Notes: generated by a model not told the origin, from the letters alone. 64,000 nucleotides of DNA from Sinomicrobium oceani (GCF_900119185.1 NZ_FPJE01000011.1:22588-86587), one strand, 5' to 3'. Numbered from the stretch's first letter, positions 55,858 through 64,000 are shown. A program made the numbers and translations.

Positions 55858-57381
55858 TTACTCCGGCTGTAATGTATAATCTACATAAGCTTCAAAAAGC
55901 CTGTTCCACGGTAATAAGAGTTGCAGTTTTGTTATCGGAATGTATGTTCCCGTTTCGCGTTGCAACTTTTCTATATAATCGTGCATGTGTTTCACGCCTT
56001 CCGTTTCCAGTGCTCTAACCTTAGGCGCTGTCATCACGGAACTCCAGTGCAGGGAAGTATCCAGTTTTGGCAACAGTTGTTTGCGGATGATGTTGTTGTA
56101 GAGGAAATCATTACTCCAGCGGTGCCATAAAAACCAGCGCTGCGCTTCGTTCCCCTGAGCCACAGTATTCCCTGTCGTTTCCGCATACCGGTAGATATAG
56201 CCCTGTGCAATGGCCGTCCCCAGCGTATTGCCACTGGTATTCCACGAGGCATAGGCATACAATTTGTCGAGTATGTTTTCGTGCACCAGATATTCACCGA
56301 GTATCCGGCTTCCTCCCTGTACGTTTCCCTTCGGGTCTATATCGGCCAGGATCACCTTATATCCTTTACGGACACGAGCTTTCAGTGTTTCCGTAAATAT
56401 CCTTGTTTCCGCTTCCTTTCCACGGGAAGTGTACACCATCAGCAACAGATCTTCCGTGCCGGATGTAGCTGCCTTTTGTCCGCCACAGGTTGCGATATAA
56501 TCTTCGACCACACCATCCAGGGGTTTATCTTCGAAAGGCATGACGGTTTTCGAATCCTCTGCCGAACTGTATAGGACATCGACCCGTACCGGTTGTTCCG
56601 ACTTTCCGGACAGATAACGGGCGAGAAGAACCATACCTATCTCATCGGCTCCCGGTTGTATGTGTACTTTTTGTTCCAGTCTCTTGTCATGTACGCGCTG
56701 TTTCAGTGCTTCCCGCTCCCTGATATGCATTCCCGACGGGTGTGCATCGTCCTGGGACAGGATGAGGTAATCCACCACGCCATCCTCTACCAGCTCCAAC
56801 GCTTTCCGGTTGATACGGTTATTGCGTTTCCGGCTTTTCACATAATCTCCGATTACTTTTGACGGAACCCTTCCATCGGGCTTTTTACCGGGGTCGGGTT
56901 GTTCCGCCCAGGCCTGCAGTTGCCTTCTGTACGCCTCGTTTTCTGCCGTTGCCGTCGGGGCCAGCCGCATAATCACGCTGTTGAGGTAGACCGGAACATC
57001 CGGATACCTGTTGCGCAATCGGTGAAGTACCGACAACCGCCTTGCAGCTACTTTCCCGGAAACACGATGTTCCCGTGACGCTACGAGACCGCCGTAGGCC
57101 AGCATATCGGCCGATATAATCAGGGCATCGTAACCGGAAAGGTCCTGTTTTTCCATCCATTCTATGATCTTATCCGGATCTCCGGCCCGGGTATATCTGC
57201 CCAGCCATTCCCGTGGCGGGCTCACCAGGTCATAACCGGCAATACGGCCCGCTGTTTCCGGAAACTGGAGACATGGGGGTCTGTCGTCTAACGGGATCAG
57301 TAAAATCTTGGCACGGGATTGTGCATATCCTGTCTGCATCAGGCTGCACAACATCATTAAACCAATAATCAAATATTTCAT
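55858..57381 (-). CDS. Secreted DUF4127 protein
   Basis: A 507-residue exported protein with a signal peptide ending GYAQ. It carries the DUF4127 hallmark ILLIPLDDRPPCLQFP at about 31-45. SADMLAYGGLVASR, LILSQDDAHPSGMH and GADEIGMVLLARYL follow, each rich in Asp, Glu and His and likely part of an active site. These look like metal- or substrate-binding segments of an alpha/beta enzyme. The family has no reaction known to me. The gene is 11 nt after the FAD oxidoreductase gene in the upstream operon. Confidence 0.85.
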   Translation of the reverse strand: MKYLIIGLMMLCSLMQTGYAQSRAKILLIPLDDRPPCLQFPETAGRIAGYDLVSPPREWLGRYTRAGDPDKIIEWMEKQDLSGYDALIISADMLAYGGLVASREHRVSGKVAARRLSVLHRLRNRYPDVPVYLNSVIMRLAPTATAENEAYRRQLQAWAEQPDPGKKPDGRVPSKVIGDYVKSRKRNNRINRKALELVEDGVVDYLILSQDDAHPSGMHIREREALKQRVHDKRLEQKVHIQPGADEIGMVLLARYLSGKSEQPVRVDVLYSSAEDSKTVMPFEDKPLDGVVEDYIATCGGQKAATSGTEDLLLMVYTSRGKEAETRIFTETLKARVRKGYKVILADIDPKGNVQGGSRILGEYLVHENILDKLYAYASWNTSGNTLGTAIAQGYIYRYAETTGNTVAQGNEAQRWFLWHRWSNDFLYNNIIRKQLLPKLDTSLHWSSVMTAPKVRALETEGVKHMHDYIEKLQRETGTYIPITKLQLLLPWNRLFEAYVDYTLQPE

Positions 57382-57392
57382 AGTACCAGATT

Positions 57393-59123
57393 TTAATACG
57401 ATCCGTCTTCCGGCCAGCGGGTCGCTATGCCCTGGGCCTCGATCCGTTTTTGAAATTCCTCAATTTTATGCTTTTTGGCGTACAACTGCTGTGGGGTCAG
57501 TTTGTTTTGCAGTAGGAAAGGGATGAGCTCCCCCACAGCTTCGCCTATACTCCACTCTACGGGATGCAGGCGGTAACACCCGTTGGTAATATGGGTAGTT
57601 CCGATATTTTTACAGGCCGGTAAGAGGTTTTCGGTCTGTTCGGGAATAAGGGATCCCAGGGGGATCTGAAATCGCAGGGAATCAAAATCGATATAGTTAT
57701 CGCCCCCGGTACTGGGATGCAGATCGATGTGATAGTAACCGATGCCGACACTATCCGGAAATTCCCTGGCCTTTACGTGTTCTCCGGTAGCTCCGCTCAC
57801 CATCATCCGCTGTTTTTTTCCTACGTGTTCTTCGAGAATCGTAAACAATGACCGTATCCGGCGCGATTCGCGGACGTAAGGATACTTGGCCAGGCCGTCT
57901 TCCGTACCCATAATATCCTGTCGGAGCCTCAGTCCCGGCCATCCTTTACCGCCATCGGGCCTGGGAGCTTCGGTTTGCAACCAATACAACAAGGACAGGC
58001 TGAGTTGCTTTCCACGCTCAAAATGATGCTGAAATACATCCGGAGCGGCTTCCACGATATTCCCGAGCCAGTAATCGTTCTGGGGCCAGTTGACTATAGA
58101 GATGTCCCCGCGGTAGAACCCGGGATCGAAATTATCCTTGTCCAGGATACGGCGGTATATCCAGAGGTTAAGCCTGTCGTCCATTTCGCCGGTCGTAGGG
58201 TCAAACCCCAGTACCTTAGGCTGTAAGGTCTTGGGATTGGAGTAATTGAGTTCCAGTAGTTTTCCTGCCCAGGCCGGACTCATCTCCGGTGTATAGTTTT
58301 TCCAGAAACGGTATTCTTCGGGTTCGGGGATCGTCCAGTTTTCGCCGGGAACATAATCCATGGCAAAACATGCGGTAAACGCCTGGTTATTTTCAGGATC
58401 GGCCACCTGCGGCGCATGCAACTCTCCTGTTTCGGTTTTAGATTCGGTCCCGGTCACATAAGCGGTCCCGGTCAGCGGTAGTAACTCCCCGAGTTCGGTA
58501 GCGTCTACCACATAGCTACCGGTAAGCTTACACAGGCTTTTATCGCGCAGGTTCCTGGCATACAGGGCCCGGACTTTCTTACCTGATACTTCGGCACGGA
58601 CCACATGGTGTTCTTTGAGGATGTGCATCCTGCCCGTACTGATATAAGGGGCAAACATCTGTTCCAGCACGGTAAGAGCTACCCGCGGTTCATGGCTTAT
58701 GGCCGATACGTCGGCGTTGCCCGGATTGAAGTACTCCGCATTGCGCGCCTTATCGTTCAGGGGGTAATGGGTTTTATAATACTCCCGCACCCTGGTCCGG
58801 AATTCACGGTACAGGGCCGTAGCCCCGTAATGCTCTATCCAGTCGTGCTCGTCGGGCGGTACGCCCTGTTGGGTAAGCTGTCCGCCTATCCAGTCTGTTG
58901 GCTCGGTCATCACTACGTTGAGTCCGTTGCGAAGTGCTGCAAAAGCTGCCGCACAACCACCGACGCCTCCTCCGGCAATGACAATATCGGCCTGCCAGGT
59001 TTTGCCGCCTTCCGATACCTGTACGGGAGTGCTTTGCTCCCATATCGGGGCAGCCGTGACCGGCAGGGTAGCCAGGGAGCCCCCGGCAATACATATACTT
59101 TCTATAAAACTTCTTCTTTTCAT
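57393..59123 (-). CDS. Exported FAD-dependent oxidoreductase
   Basis: A 576-residue protein of the FAD_oxidored (PF12831-like) type. The N-terminus MKRRSFIESICIAGGSLATLP is a Tat-like signal, fitting export of a folded flavoprotein. The FAD dinucleotide loop ADIVIAGGGVGGCAAAFAAL is at about 46-62, followed by DWIGGQLTQQGVP. YVVDATELGELLPLTG is a second conserved block, and HPVEWSIGEAVGEL closes the cofactor site. Members are found in many PULs and are thought to act on sugars, but no substrate is defined. It is 24 nt after the MFS gene. Confidence 0.88.
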   Translation of the reverse strand: MKRRSFIESICIAGGSLATLPVTAAPIWEQSTPVQVSEGGKTWQADIVIAGGGVGGCAAAFAALRNGLNVVMTEPTDWIGGQLTQQGVPPDEHDWIEHYGATALYREFRTRVREYYKTHYPLNDKARNAEYFNPGNADVSAISHEPRVALTVLEQMFAPYISTGRMHILKEHHVVRAEVSGKKVRALYARNLRDKSLCKLTGSYVVDATELGELLPLTGTAYVTGTESKTETGELHAPQVADPENNQAFTACFAMDYVPGENWTIPEPEEYRFWKNYTPEMSPAWAGKLLELNYSNPKTLQPKVLGFDPTTGEMDDRLNLWIYRRILDKDNFDPGFYRGDISIVNWPQNDYWLGNIVEAAPDVFQHHFERGKQLSLSLLYWLQTEAPRPDGGKGWPGLRLRQDIMGTEDGLAKYPYVRESRRIRSLFTILEEHVGKKQRMMVSGATGEHVKAREFPDSVGIGYYHIDLHPSTGGDNYIDFDSLRFQIPLGSLIPEQTENLLPACKNIGTTHITNGCYRLHPVEWSIGEAVGELIPFLLQNKLTPQQLYAKKHKIEEFQKRIEAQGIATRWPEDGSY

Positions 59124-59147
59124 CGTATGGTTATATAGGGTGTCGTA

Positions 59148-60548
59148 TTATTTCTTCATCCAGTACGCTTCTATGTCTTCCAGACTTTTCCGGGCCGTCT
59201 CCGGAATATATTTCCACATCAGGTACAGGTAAGGCAGACACATGATACCAAAAAAGAGAAAAGTACCGGCCGGACGGAGTGTTTCCAGCAGCCAGGGCGT
59301 CAGTTGCCCTACAAGATAGGTCCCTACCCACAGCGACAACCCGGCCAGAGACATGGCCAGACCCCGGATGCTGTTGGGGTACATTTCCGAGAGCAGGACG
59401 AAGATCACAGCAGAAATACTGATGGCTGTGGCAAAAACATAAAACAGGAACAGTCCCAGCAGTATTCCGCTGCTGATCTGCCAGGCTTCTCCTTTATAGA
59501 AATACAGGCTTATACACAGCAACGCACCGATCATACCTGTTACGCCAAAATACACCAGTTTTTTACGCCCTACCCGGTCTATGATACACAGGGCCAGTAC
59601 GGTGGTCAGCACATTGACCAGCCCTACCCAGACCTGGTAATACAAGGCATCTCCCCCGGAGAGCCCGCTCTGCTCGAAAATACTGGGACCGTAATAGAGT
59701 ACGGCATTAACCCCCATAAACTGTCCGAGCATGGCCAGGGCCACCCCCAGGAATACCGGGAGAAGGATCTTCGGATTGGCCAGTATCTTTAACGAAGCTG
59801 CGAGGCTACGGCTTGTTTCGCCCTTCTGTATTTCCCCGGTCATAACGATCGCCTGTTCGTCTGACTGTACTATTCTCGAAAAAATGTGTCGTGCCCTAAG
59901 GGTCATCCCCTGCATCACAAGCCACCTCGGGCTCTCGGGGATAAAAATGATGATCACCAGGAACAATACGGCCGGAAAAGCCTCTGTGCCCAGCATGGCA
60001 CGCCATTCTTCTTCCCACAGCCTTTCTGTCCACCCGCTTCCGCCATACTTGCCGGCCTGTGCGATCCCGAGGATCTTAAAATTTACCAGATAAGCTCCCA
60101 GGAAACCGACCGTTATAGCCAGCTGGTAAAGGGCCACCAGGCTACCGCGGATATGCGACAGGGCCACCTCCGAAATATACATGGGCGATACGATAGATAC
60201 CACACCTATCCCTACCCCCCCTATAATCCGGTAGATGACCAGGGTCGTAAAAGTCCCCGACAAGGCACAGCCAATGGCCGACAGTGAGAAAAGTACGGCC
60301 GACAACAGCATCATTTTTTTTCTTCCGTAGCGGTCGCTCAGCCATCCGGCTACAAGAACCCCGGCAATAGACCCCACCAGGGCACAACCTACATACCACC
60401 CCTGCTCCATAGTACCCAGACCGAACTGCGCACTCACCCGGGAAATGGTCCCCGAAATCACGGCCGTATCATAACCGAATAAAAAACCGCCAAGCGCTGC
60501 GACCATAGCGAGGAAGCAGACATAGTAAATGTTTCTGGATTTTTCCAT
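59148..60548 (-). CDS. Sugar-porter MFS transporter
   Basis: A 466-residue membrane protein with 12 helices. It shows the sugar-porter signatures FLFGYDTAVISG (TM1), SDRYGRKKMM (loop 2-3), PESPRWLVMQG (end of TM6), DRVGRKKLVYFG (loop 8-9) and PETARKSLEDIE (after TM12). It is related to the XylE/GalP type that moves monosaccharides by proton symport. It likely imports the monosaccharide released in the periplasm by this locus. The start is 5 nt after the DUF4434 gene. Confidence 0.93.
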   Translation of the reverse strand: MEKSRNIYYVCFLAMVAALGGFLFGYDTAVISGTISRVSAQFGLGTMEQGWYVGCALVGSIAGVLVAGWLSDRYGRKKMMLLSAVLFSLSAIGCALSGTFTTLVIYRIIGGVGIGVVSIVSPMYISEVALSHIRGSLVALYQLAITVGFLGAYLVNFKILGIAQAGKYGGSGWTERLWEEEWRAMLGTEAFPAVLFLVIIIFIPESPRWLVMQGMTLRARHIFSRIVQSDEQAIVMTGEIQKGETSRSLAASLKILANPKILLPVFLGVALAMLGQFMGVNAVLYYGPSIFEQSGLSGGDALYYQVWVGLVNVLTTVLALCIIDRVGRKKLVYFGVTGMIGALLCISLYFYKGEAWQISSGILLGLFLFYVFATAISISAVIFVLLSEMYPNSIRGLAMSLAGLSLWVGTYLVGQLTPWLLETLRPAGTFLFFGIMCLPYLYLMWKYIPETARKSLEDIEAYWMKK

Positions 60549-60553
60549 TGTTT

Positions 60554-61648
60554 TTAAATTCCGAAGTATTCGCGATAGCGGTTATACAAATGTCCGGCCT
60601 GCAGATAGGCCGATTGCGGACTCATAAAATGAGAAAATTCGAAAGTGATCGCCTTGTCGTATCCGGCCCTTTTCGCCGCTTCCAGTTTCAGCCGCAGTTT
60701 CTCGAACTTTATAGGTAAGAATTTTATGGGCATGTCCCTGTCAAAGGTTTCGGCATTGGTCCAGCATTTCATCCCGTACTTATCGGCAAGCTTCTTATTG
60801 ACGGTAAAAAAATCGTCGAGCTGATCGTAATCGATGTGCCCGTCCTGGAAGGCTACGGCATCTACAACCTTATGGATACCATCGAAGATCTCATCCCATT
60901 CCCTTTCGTGCTCTTCTACCGAAACGGACTCTTTTTTAGAAAGATTCCCCGAAGCGGCAGCCACAGCTTTTTTTCCGTCTATCCAGGGCGATATAAATGT
61001 GGGGAGTCCGGACGACACCGCTTTACACTGCTTACCCAGTTCGTAAAAAGACGTTATGGCTCCTTTGGTCTTACGGCTTATTTCACCACTCAGGTACCAT
61101 CCCTTAAAACTGCTGAACCGTTCGCCATACTTACGCCAGACCTCATCGATAACGTATCGGTTAGATTCTATTTCATGCGTCAGATCGCCGGTATCCCAGT
61201 AGGCCCCGGAATCGTACAGGCCGAAATAGAAATTCATGTGGTATTTCTCCGCCAGGCTCAGAAACAGTTCCAGCAGATCGGTATGAGGTTTGTAACATCC
61301 CCTGGACACCAGGTAATCGGAAGGATACGTGAGGAACTTACGATACCCCGATCGTATGAGGATTACCGTATCTATACCTATGGACCTCATGTGCTGAAAG
61401 TCTCTTTCCCATTCTTCTTTTCCCCAGTTCTGATGCGGAATATCATGTGAGATCTCATCCAGAAACGTAGCCGTTATGGGGAGTCCCGCACTACCATACC
61501 GCTTAGGATCGGCTTTGGGGATAATATACTCCGAAGGCATGGCCCCGGCACGATCGAGCCCACTGAGGGTGAGTACGGAAGCTCCTGCCATAGAAGCATT
61601 TTTCAGAAAACTCCTCCTGGAGTTCTCCCCGGTCTTTTCAGGTTTCAT
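60554..61648 (-). CDS. Exported DUF4434-type TIM-barrel protein
   Basis: A 364-residue protein. The N-terminus has a Tat-like signal (NSRRSFLKNASMAG). The rest fits the DUF4434 barrel: PITATFLDEISHD, GIDTVILIRSGYRK, MNFYFGLYDSGAYWD, FKGWYLSGEISRK, LPTFISPWIDG, VVDAVAFQDGHIDYDQL and KCWTNAETFD. The glutamate in GWYLSGEIS and that in WTNAETF are at strand ends where catalytic acids of retaining TIM-barrel glycosidases lie, so a glycosidase function is plausible but not shown. It is the first gene of the upstream operon. Confidence 0.8.
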   Translation of the reverse strand: MKPEKTGENSRRSFLKNASMAGASVLTLSGLDRAGAMPSEYIIPKADPKRYGSAGLPITATFLDEISHDIPHQNWGKEEWERDFQHMRSIGIDTVILIRSGYRKFLTYPSDYLVSRGCYKPHTDLLELFLSLAEKYHMNFYFGLYDSGAYWDTGDLTHEIESNRYVIDEVWRKYGERFSSFKGWYLSGEISRKTKGAITSFYELGKQCKAVSSGLPTFISPWIDGKKAVAAASGNLSKKESVSVEEHEREWDEIFDGIHKVVDAVAFQDGHIDYDQLDDFFTVNKKLADKYGMKCWTNAETFDRDMPIKFLPIKFEKLRLKLEAAKRAGYDKAITFEFSHFMSPQSAYLQAGHLYNRYREYFGI

Positions 61649-61882
61649 AATGTAAAGTTTTGGTTAGGTTTTGTACTCTATGTTCCCGGTTAAAGGACTG
61701 TGCTCTTCTCCTCCCGGTTATTCTGAGATCAGGTCTGCCGGCCGGGAGCCCCTTCCTGCCACAACCTTTTCCCTTACTCCGACACCCGCTACCGGAAAAC
61801 CGAGGGTTCCGATAGAGGCATCTGAGTCCTAACTTCCGGAATTTGTTATGGTAAAAGCAATGTCCCGGATACGTTATCCAGA

Positions 61883-61917
61883 CAAATATATATTTTTTTT
61901 AATTATACAGCGAACAA
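61883..61917 (-). promoter_or_regulatory. Candidate promoter of the DUF4434-CstA operon
   Basis: On the minus strand TATATTTG (61890-61883) is an exact -7 box. A TTG (61917-61915) lies 24 nt upstream, one base longer than the usual range. The leader would be about 230 nt. Confidence 0.4.
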
Positions 61918-62169
61918 TAAATATATTTTTTTATTAACTAAGCTTTTTAAAAGTTTATTATTAACAAACAGTAGTGCTTCTACAGCAGGATTCTTCTTAC
62001 CTTTTCCTCTTGCCGGTACGGGTAACACGCCTTTCCACTGCGCCTGCTCTTCTTTTGGTTACGGGCGCAGTACCGATACCATAAAAGTATGTGCCCATCC
62101 GGCAGGTTATCGCAATTACCGAACGGAGGCATCAGGATATATGTCATACAGAAAGTTACTCCGGGAGTT

Positions 62170-62307
62170 GGTATAAAAAAAGAAGCTGTCTTTGGGAATA
62201 TCAGGCAAAATATGGGGTTCAGGCGCTTTATGCCCAGGGGACCTGATCACGTAGAAACCGAAACAGGCCTTGTAGCCATGGCTTACCATCCTGAAAGGCA
62301 GGATTAA
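62170..62307 (+). pseudogene. Remnant of a transposase C-terminus (IS1182-like)
   Basis: About 45 codons read KKEAVFGNIRQN, then MGFRRFMPRGPDHVETETGLVAMAYH and a stop soon after. The 'E-x-VFGNIKxNxGFRRFxxRG...V..E.GL.A.AHN' pattern is the C-terminal end of DDE transposases of the IS1182 type. Upstream sequence in any frame does not continue the protein, and no terminal inverted repeats were seen, so only a fragment survives. Confidence 0.6.
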
Positions 62308-62401
62308 GGACATCATCCCAAAAATCTGTCAGATGATCAAATTGATAACCTATGAGCTAACCCCTGAACTAAGGGGTCATTTTTCTAAAAGACTTCCATA
62401 C

Positions 62402-62434
62402 AAAAAGACCGCCTAAAACTTTGCAGACGGTCTT
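62402..62434 (-). terminator. Terminator of the DUF1349 gene
   Basis: On the minus strand AAGACCG...CGGTCTT (7-bp stem, about 16-nt loop) is followed by a T-run. It lies 21 nt after the stop codon. Confidence 0.75.
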
Positions 62435-62455
62435 CTTTATATATGTGCGAATCAT

Positions 62456-63121
62456 CTATTCTCCGCCATTCTTTTTCAGCCATTCCAGCCTGCGTTGGTC
62501 CGGGAGATGTGTAACCCGGAAGTTTTCAAAACTCGCACGGAACCCTTCCCCGTCCGGACTTGCGCCCATCAGTCCCACCTTTACCGGGGTATTATCCGGG
62601 AAATACGCATTGCGCATCATCACGTATTCCTTATCGTCAAACGAGTAAAAGATCTCCACGGCATCCCGTCGTCTTACCGCCTTAATCCAGACAAACGCAG
62701 GGGCTTCCTCCAGGGAGATTACACTCCAGTCGCTCGTATTGTGGGTCACAACCGTACTCAGGTTGTACGTTCCGTCTACAAACTCTATCCCCGCCTTGAT
62801 GTAGTGTTTCTCATCGATACGGACCATCAGTCCCGCCTGGTCAAAACGTGCCTTATACGCCCCGGATACTTTAACTTTGGCTTCGAATTCTCCCCCGTAA
62901 ACGGCATAGTAGAAGGGAGCGTCATCTACGGTAAATCCGTAGTGCGATATCCGCCAGTAATCGGTCTGCGGAGTTACAAATACGGACAGCGTCCCGTCTT
63001 TGATCTCCCAGTCCCGGGGTTCGTTAAACCAGTTCATTTTTTCCAGCCGTTGTGCATACAGTGTATACACACCCTGTGAACCTGCAAAAAGCAGTGCAAA
63101 AAGGATTAATGTTCTCATCAT
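62456..63121 (-). CDS. Secreted DUF1349 protein
   Basis: A 221-residue exported protein. The start at ATG 63121 (or the adjacent ATG at 63118) gives the signal peptide MRTLILFALLFAGSQG. The mature protein opens MNWFNEPRDWEIKDGTLSVFVTPQTDYW and has the concanavalin-like beta-sandwich pattern of DUF1349 (AGLMVRIDEKHYIKAGIEF; DAVEIFYSFDDKEYVMMR). Members are beta-glucanase-like in fold and often carbohydrate-related, without proven activity. It is divergent from the LuxR-type regulator and shares with it a palindromic promoter region. Confidence 0.88.
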   Translation of the reverse strand: MMRTLILFALLFAGSQGVYTLYAQRLEKMNWFNEPRDWEIKDGTLSVFVTPQTDYWRISHYGFTVDDAPFYYAVYGGEFEAKVKVSGAYKARFDQAGLMVRIDEKHYIKAGIEFVDGTYNLSTVVTHNTSDWSVISLEEAPAFVWIKAVRRRDAVEIFYSFDDKEYVMMRNAYFPDNTPVKVGLMGASPDGEGFRASFENFRVTHLPDQRRLEWLKKNGGE

Positions 63122-63133
63122 GATATTTAGCTT

Positions 63134-63172
63134 TACTTTTGCAAAAGTAGTCCTGTTTATCGCGGGGCTCAA
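63134..63172 (-). promoter_or_regulatory. DUF1349 promoter in a symmetric divergent element
   Basis: The minus strand has TTG (63172-63170), 20 nt, then TACTTTTG (63149-63142), an exact promoter match. The plus strand carries the mirror-image TACTTTTG at 63134-63141. Together they form the perfect 16-bp palindrome TACTTTTGCAAAAGTA between the two divergent genes. Confidence 0.65.
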
Positions 63173-63196
63173 TAATGATTAATAACCATTTTTACT

Positions 63197-63961
63197 ATGG
63201 CTACACCTATCGCAGACCAGCTGCATCACAAACTGCTCGGACAGGACTTTACCGGGACAGATACGGCATGGCCACAGGAACAGCTCAAAGCTCTTGCAGA
63301 ACTGTATGCGGAAACGGAACAGGCCATTGCCGTACTCAGTGATATGCAGGCTAACCGGAGTTATATCTGCTACGGGGGCATAGCGGCTACCCTGGGGATT
63401 TCCTGCCCGGTGCAGCACAAAACCATAGATTCGATCTGGGAAGAGGAGATCTTCTCCGGGACGCATCCGGACGACCTGCAAAACAAGTATTTTCTCGAAC
63501 TGCAGTTCTTTAACACGGTAAAACAACTCCCCCAGGCACAACGCCACGGACTTTTTGCCATACATCCCCTGCGAATACGCAACCGCAATAACCAATATGT
63601 CACCATACTGCACCGTATCTTTTATCCGCGTACTTCCACACCGGAAGAACTTCGGTTTGCGCTTTGCCTCTATACCTTCCCGTCTTACCAGGCCCTTCCG
63701 CCCCGTAACGGATGTATAGTAAACCCCGTAACCGGGGCCCTGATCCCTGCCGACCATAACCGGAGCCGCAATATCCTTTCCCGCAGGGAAAAAGAAATAT
63801 TATCCTGGATCGATAAAGGGAAAATGAGTAAAGAGATCGCCGACCTGCTGTCTATTAGTATCCATACGGTAAACAGGCACCGGCAGAATATCCTGGAAAA
63901 ACTGCACGTCAGCAACGCCATGGAAGCCTGCCGTATGGCGAGGATGATGGGGGTTTTGTGA
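63197..63961 (+). CDS. LuxR-type transcriptional regulator with PAS-like domain
   Basis: A 254-residue protein. The N-terminal region (about 25-175) has a PAS-like pattern, including a GTHPDDLQNKYF segment and RIRNRNNQYVTILHRIFY, as in many Bacteroidota regulators. The C-terminal GerE/LuxR helix-turn-helix (about 192-254) has LSRREKEILSWIDKGKMSKEIADLLSISIHTVNRHRQNILEKL. It has no receiver domain, so activation is probably by ligand. It is divergent from the DUF1349 gene and lies at the upstream edge of the catabolic locus; control of either is inference. Confidence 0.9.
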   Translation: MATPIADQLHHKLLGQDFTGTDTAWPQEQLKALAELYAETEQAIAVLSDMQANRSYICYGGIAATLGISCPVQHKTIDSIWEEEIFSGTHPDDLQNKYFLELQFFNTVKQLPQAQRHGLFAIHPLRIRNRNNQYVTILHRIFYPRTSTPEELRFALCLYTFPSYQALPPRNGCIVNPVTGALIPADHNRSRNILSRREKEILSWIDKGKMSKEIADLLSISIHTVNRHRQNILEKLHVSNAMEACRMARMMGVL

Positions 63962-64000
63962 AATCCTTTCAAAATTGTATCTTGTATTAGGATTCACAGG

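Larger units (their letters stand above)
61649..62455. other. 807-bp intergenic region at locus edge
   Basis: No intact gene. It contains an AT-rich block (61880-61970) with a likely minus-strand promoter, an inverted repeat CTCCCGG/CCGGGAG (61711-61717 and 61742-61748) in the presumed leader, and a short transposase remnant at about 62170-62307. A terminator hairpin for the DUF1349 gene lies at the far end. Confidence 0.6.

Noticed and set aside
40521..61648. Calling the locus a sialic-acid (nan) operon
   Set aside because: The epimerase and SGNH enzymes fit, but there is no GH33 sialidase, no N-acetylneuraminate lyase and no hexosaminidase in the window, so the label is not supported.
1..64000. 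CRISPR arrays, rRNA and tRNA genes
   Set aside because: No regularly spaced repeats, no rRNA-like conserved stretches and no cloverleaf with a T-loop consensus was noticed in the intergenic regions.

Overview
The window looks like chromosomal DNA of a marine- or soil-type member of the Flavobacteriaceae (phylum Bacteroidota). The evidence is a SusC/SusD pair, GH92 and GH97 glycoside hydrolases, a 482-residue glyceraldehyde-3-phosphate dehydrogenase with an N-terminal extension, '2TM' proteins beside a LytTR two-component system, and several promoters of the flavobacterial type TTG-N17-23-TAnnTTTG. Shine-Dalgarno sequences are weak or absent, so many starts were chosen from signal peptides and family length rather than from ribosome binding sites. 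I saw no tRNA, rRNA or CRISPR array.

Positions 1-40,100 are mostly core and housekeeping genes in short transcription units: a membrane-anchored MutS-like ATPase, an AEC transporter, a secreted phosphoesterase, a tight three-gene operon (ATP-grasp-like enzyme, single-domain response regulator, hybrid histidine kinase), a TauE/SafE permease, GH92, rpsA, aroB, gap, trmD, a small 5'-nucleotidase-like lipoprotein, sodC and a LETM1-related protein. A galactose operon follows (Na+/sugar symporter, galK, lgt, galT), with lgt unexpectedly inside it. It converges on a LytTR/histidine-kinase/2TM operon, after which come fabF and a GH97 enzyme.

Positions 38,900-63,961 hold a large accessory locus, nearly all on the minus strand. 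A ROK-family regulator bounds one end and a LuxR-type regulator with a DUF1349 protein the other. Reading in the direction of transcription, one operon is DUF4434 protein, sugar-porter MFS, secreted FAD oxidoreductase, DUF4127 protein and CstA-type transporter. The next starts from its own AT-rich promoter and is SusC, SusD, DUF5018 lipoprotein, two GHL10 lipoproteins, two SGNH hydrolases, an AGE-family epimerase of the renin-binding-protein type, a glycerophosphodiester phosphodiesterase and a third SGNH hydrolase. This is organised as a polysaccharide-utilisation locus, but it has no canonical sequence-classified glycosidase or lyase. The degrading enzymes would have to be the GHL10, DUF4127, DUF4434 and FAD proteins, none of which I can give a defined reaction.

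The epimerase (ManNAc/GlcNAc type), the CstA transporter (a family that includes pyruvate carriers), the glycerophosphodiesterase and the three SGNH esterases together suggest, as inference only, a decorated amino-sugar glycopolymer such as a bacterial cell-wall or capsular polymer. A transposase remnant lies in the 0.8-kb gap at the upstream edge of the locus and hints at past mobility. The strongest candidates for an undescribed system are this locus and the ATP-grasp/response regulator/hybrid kinase operon.
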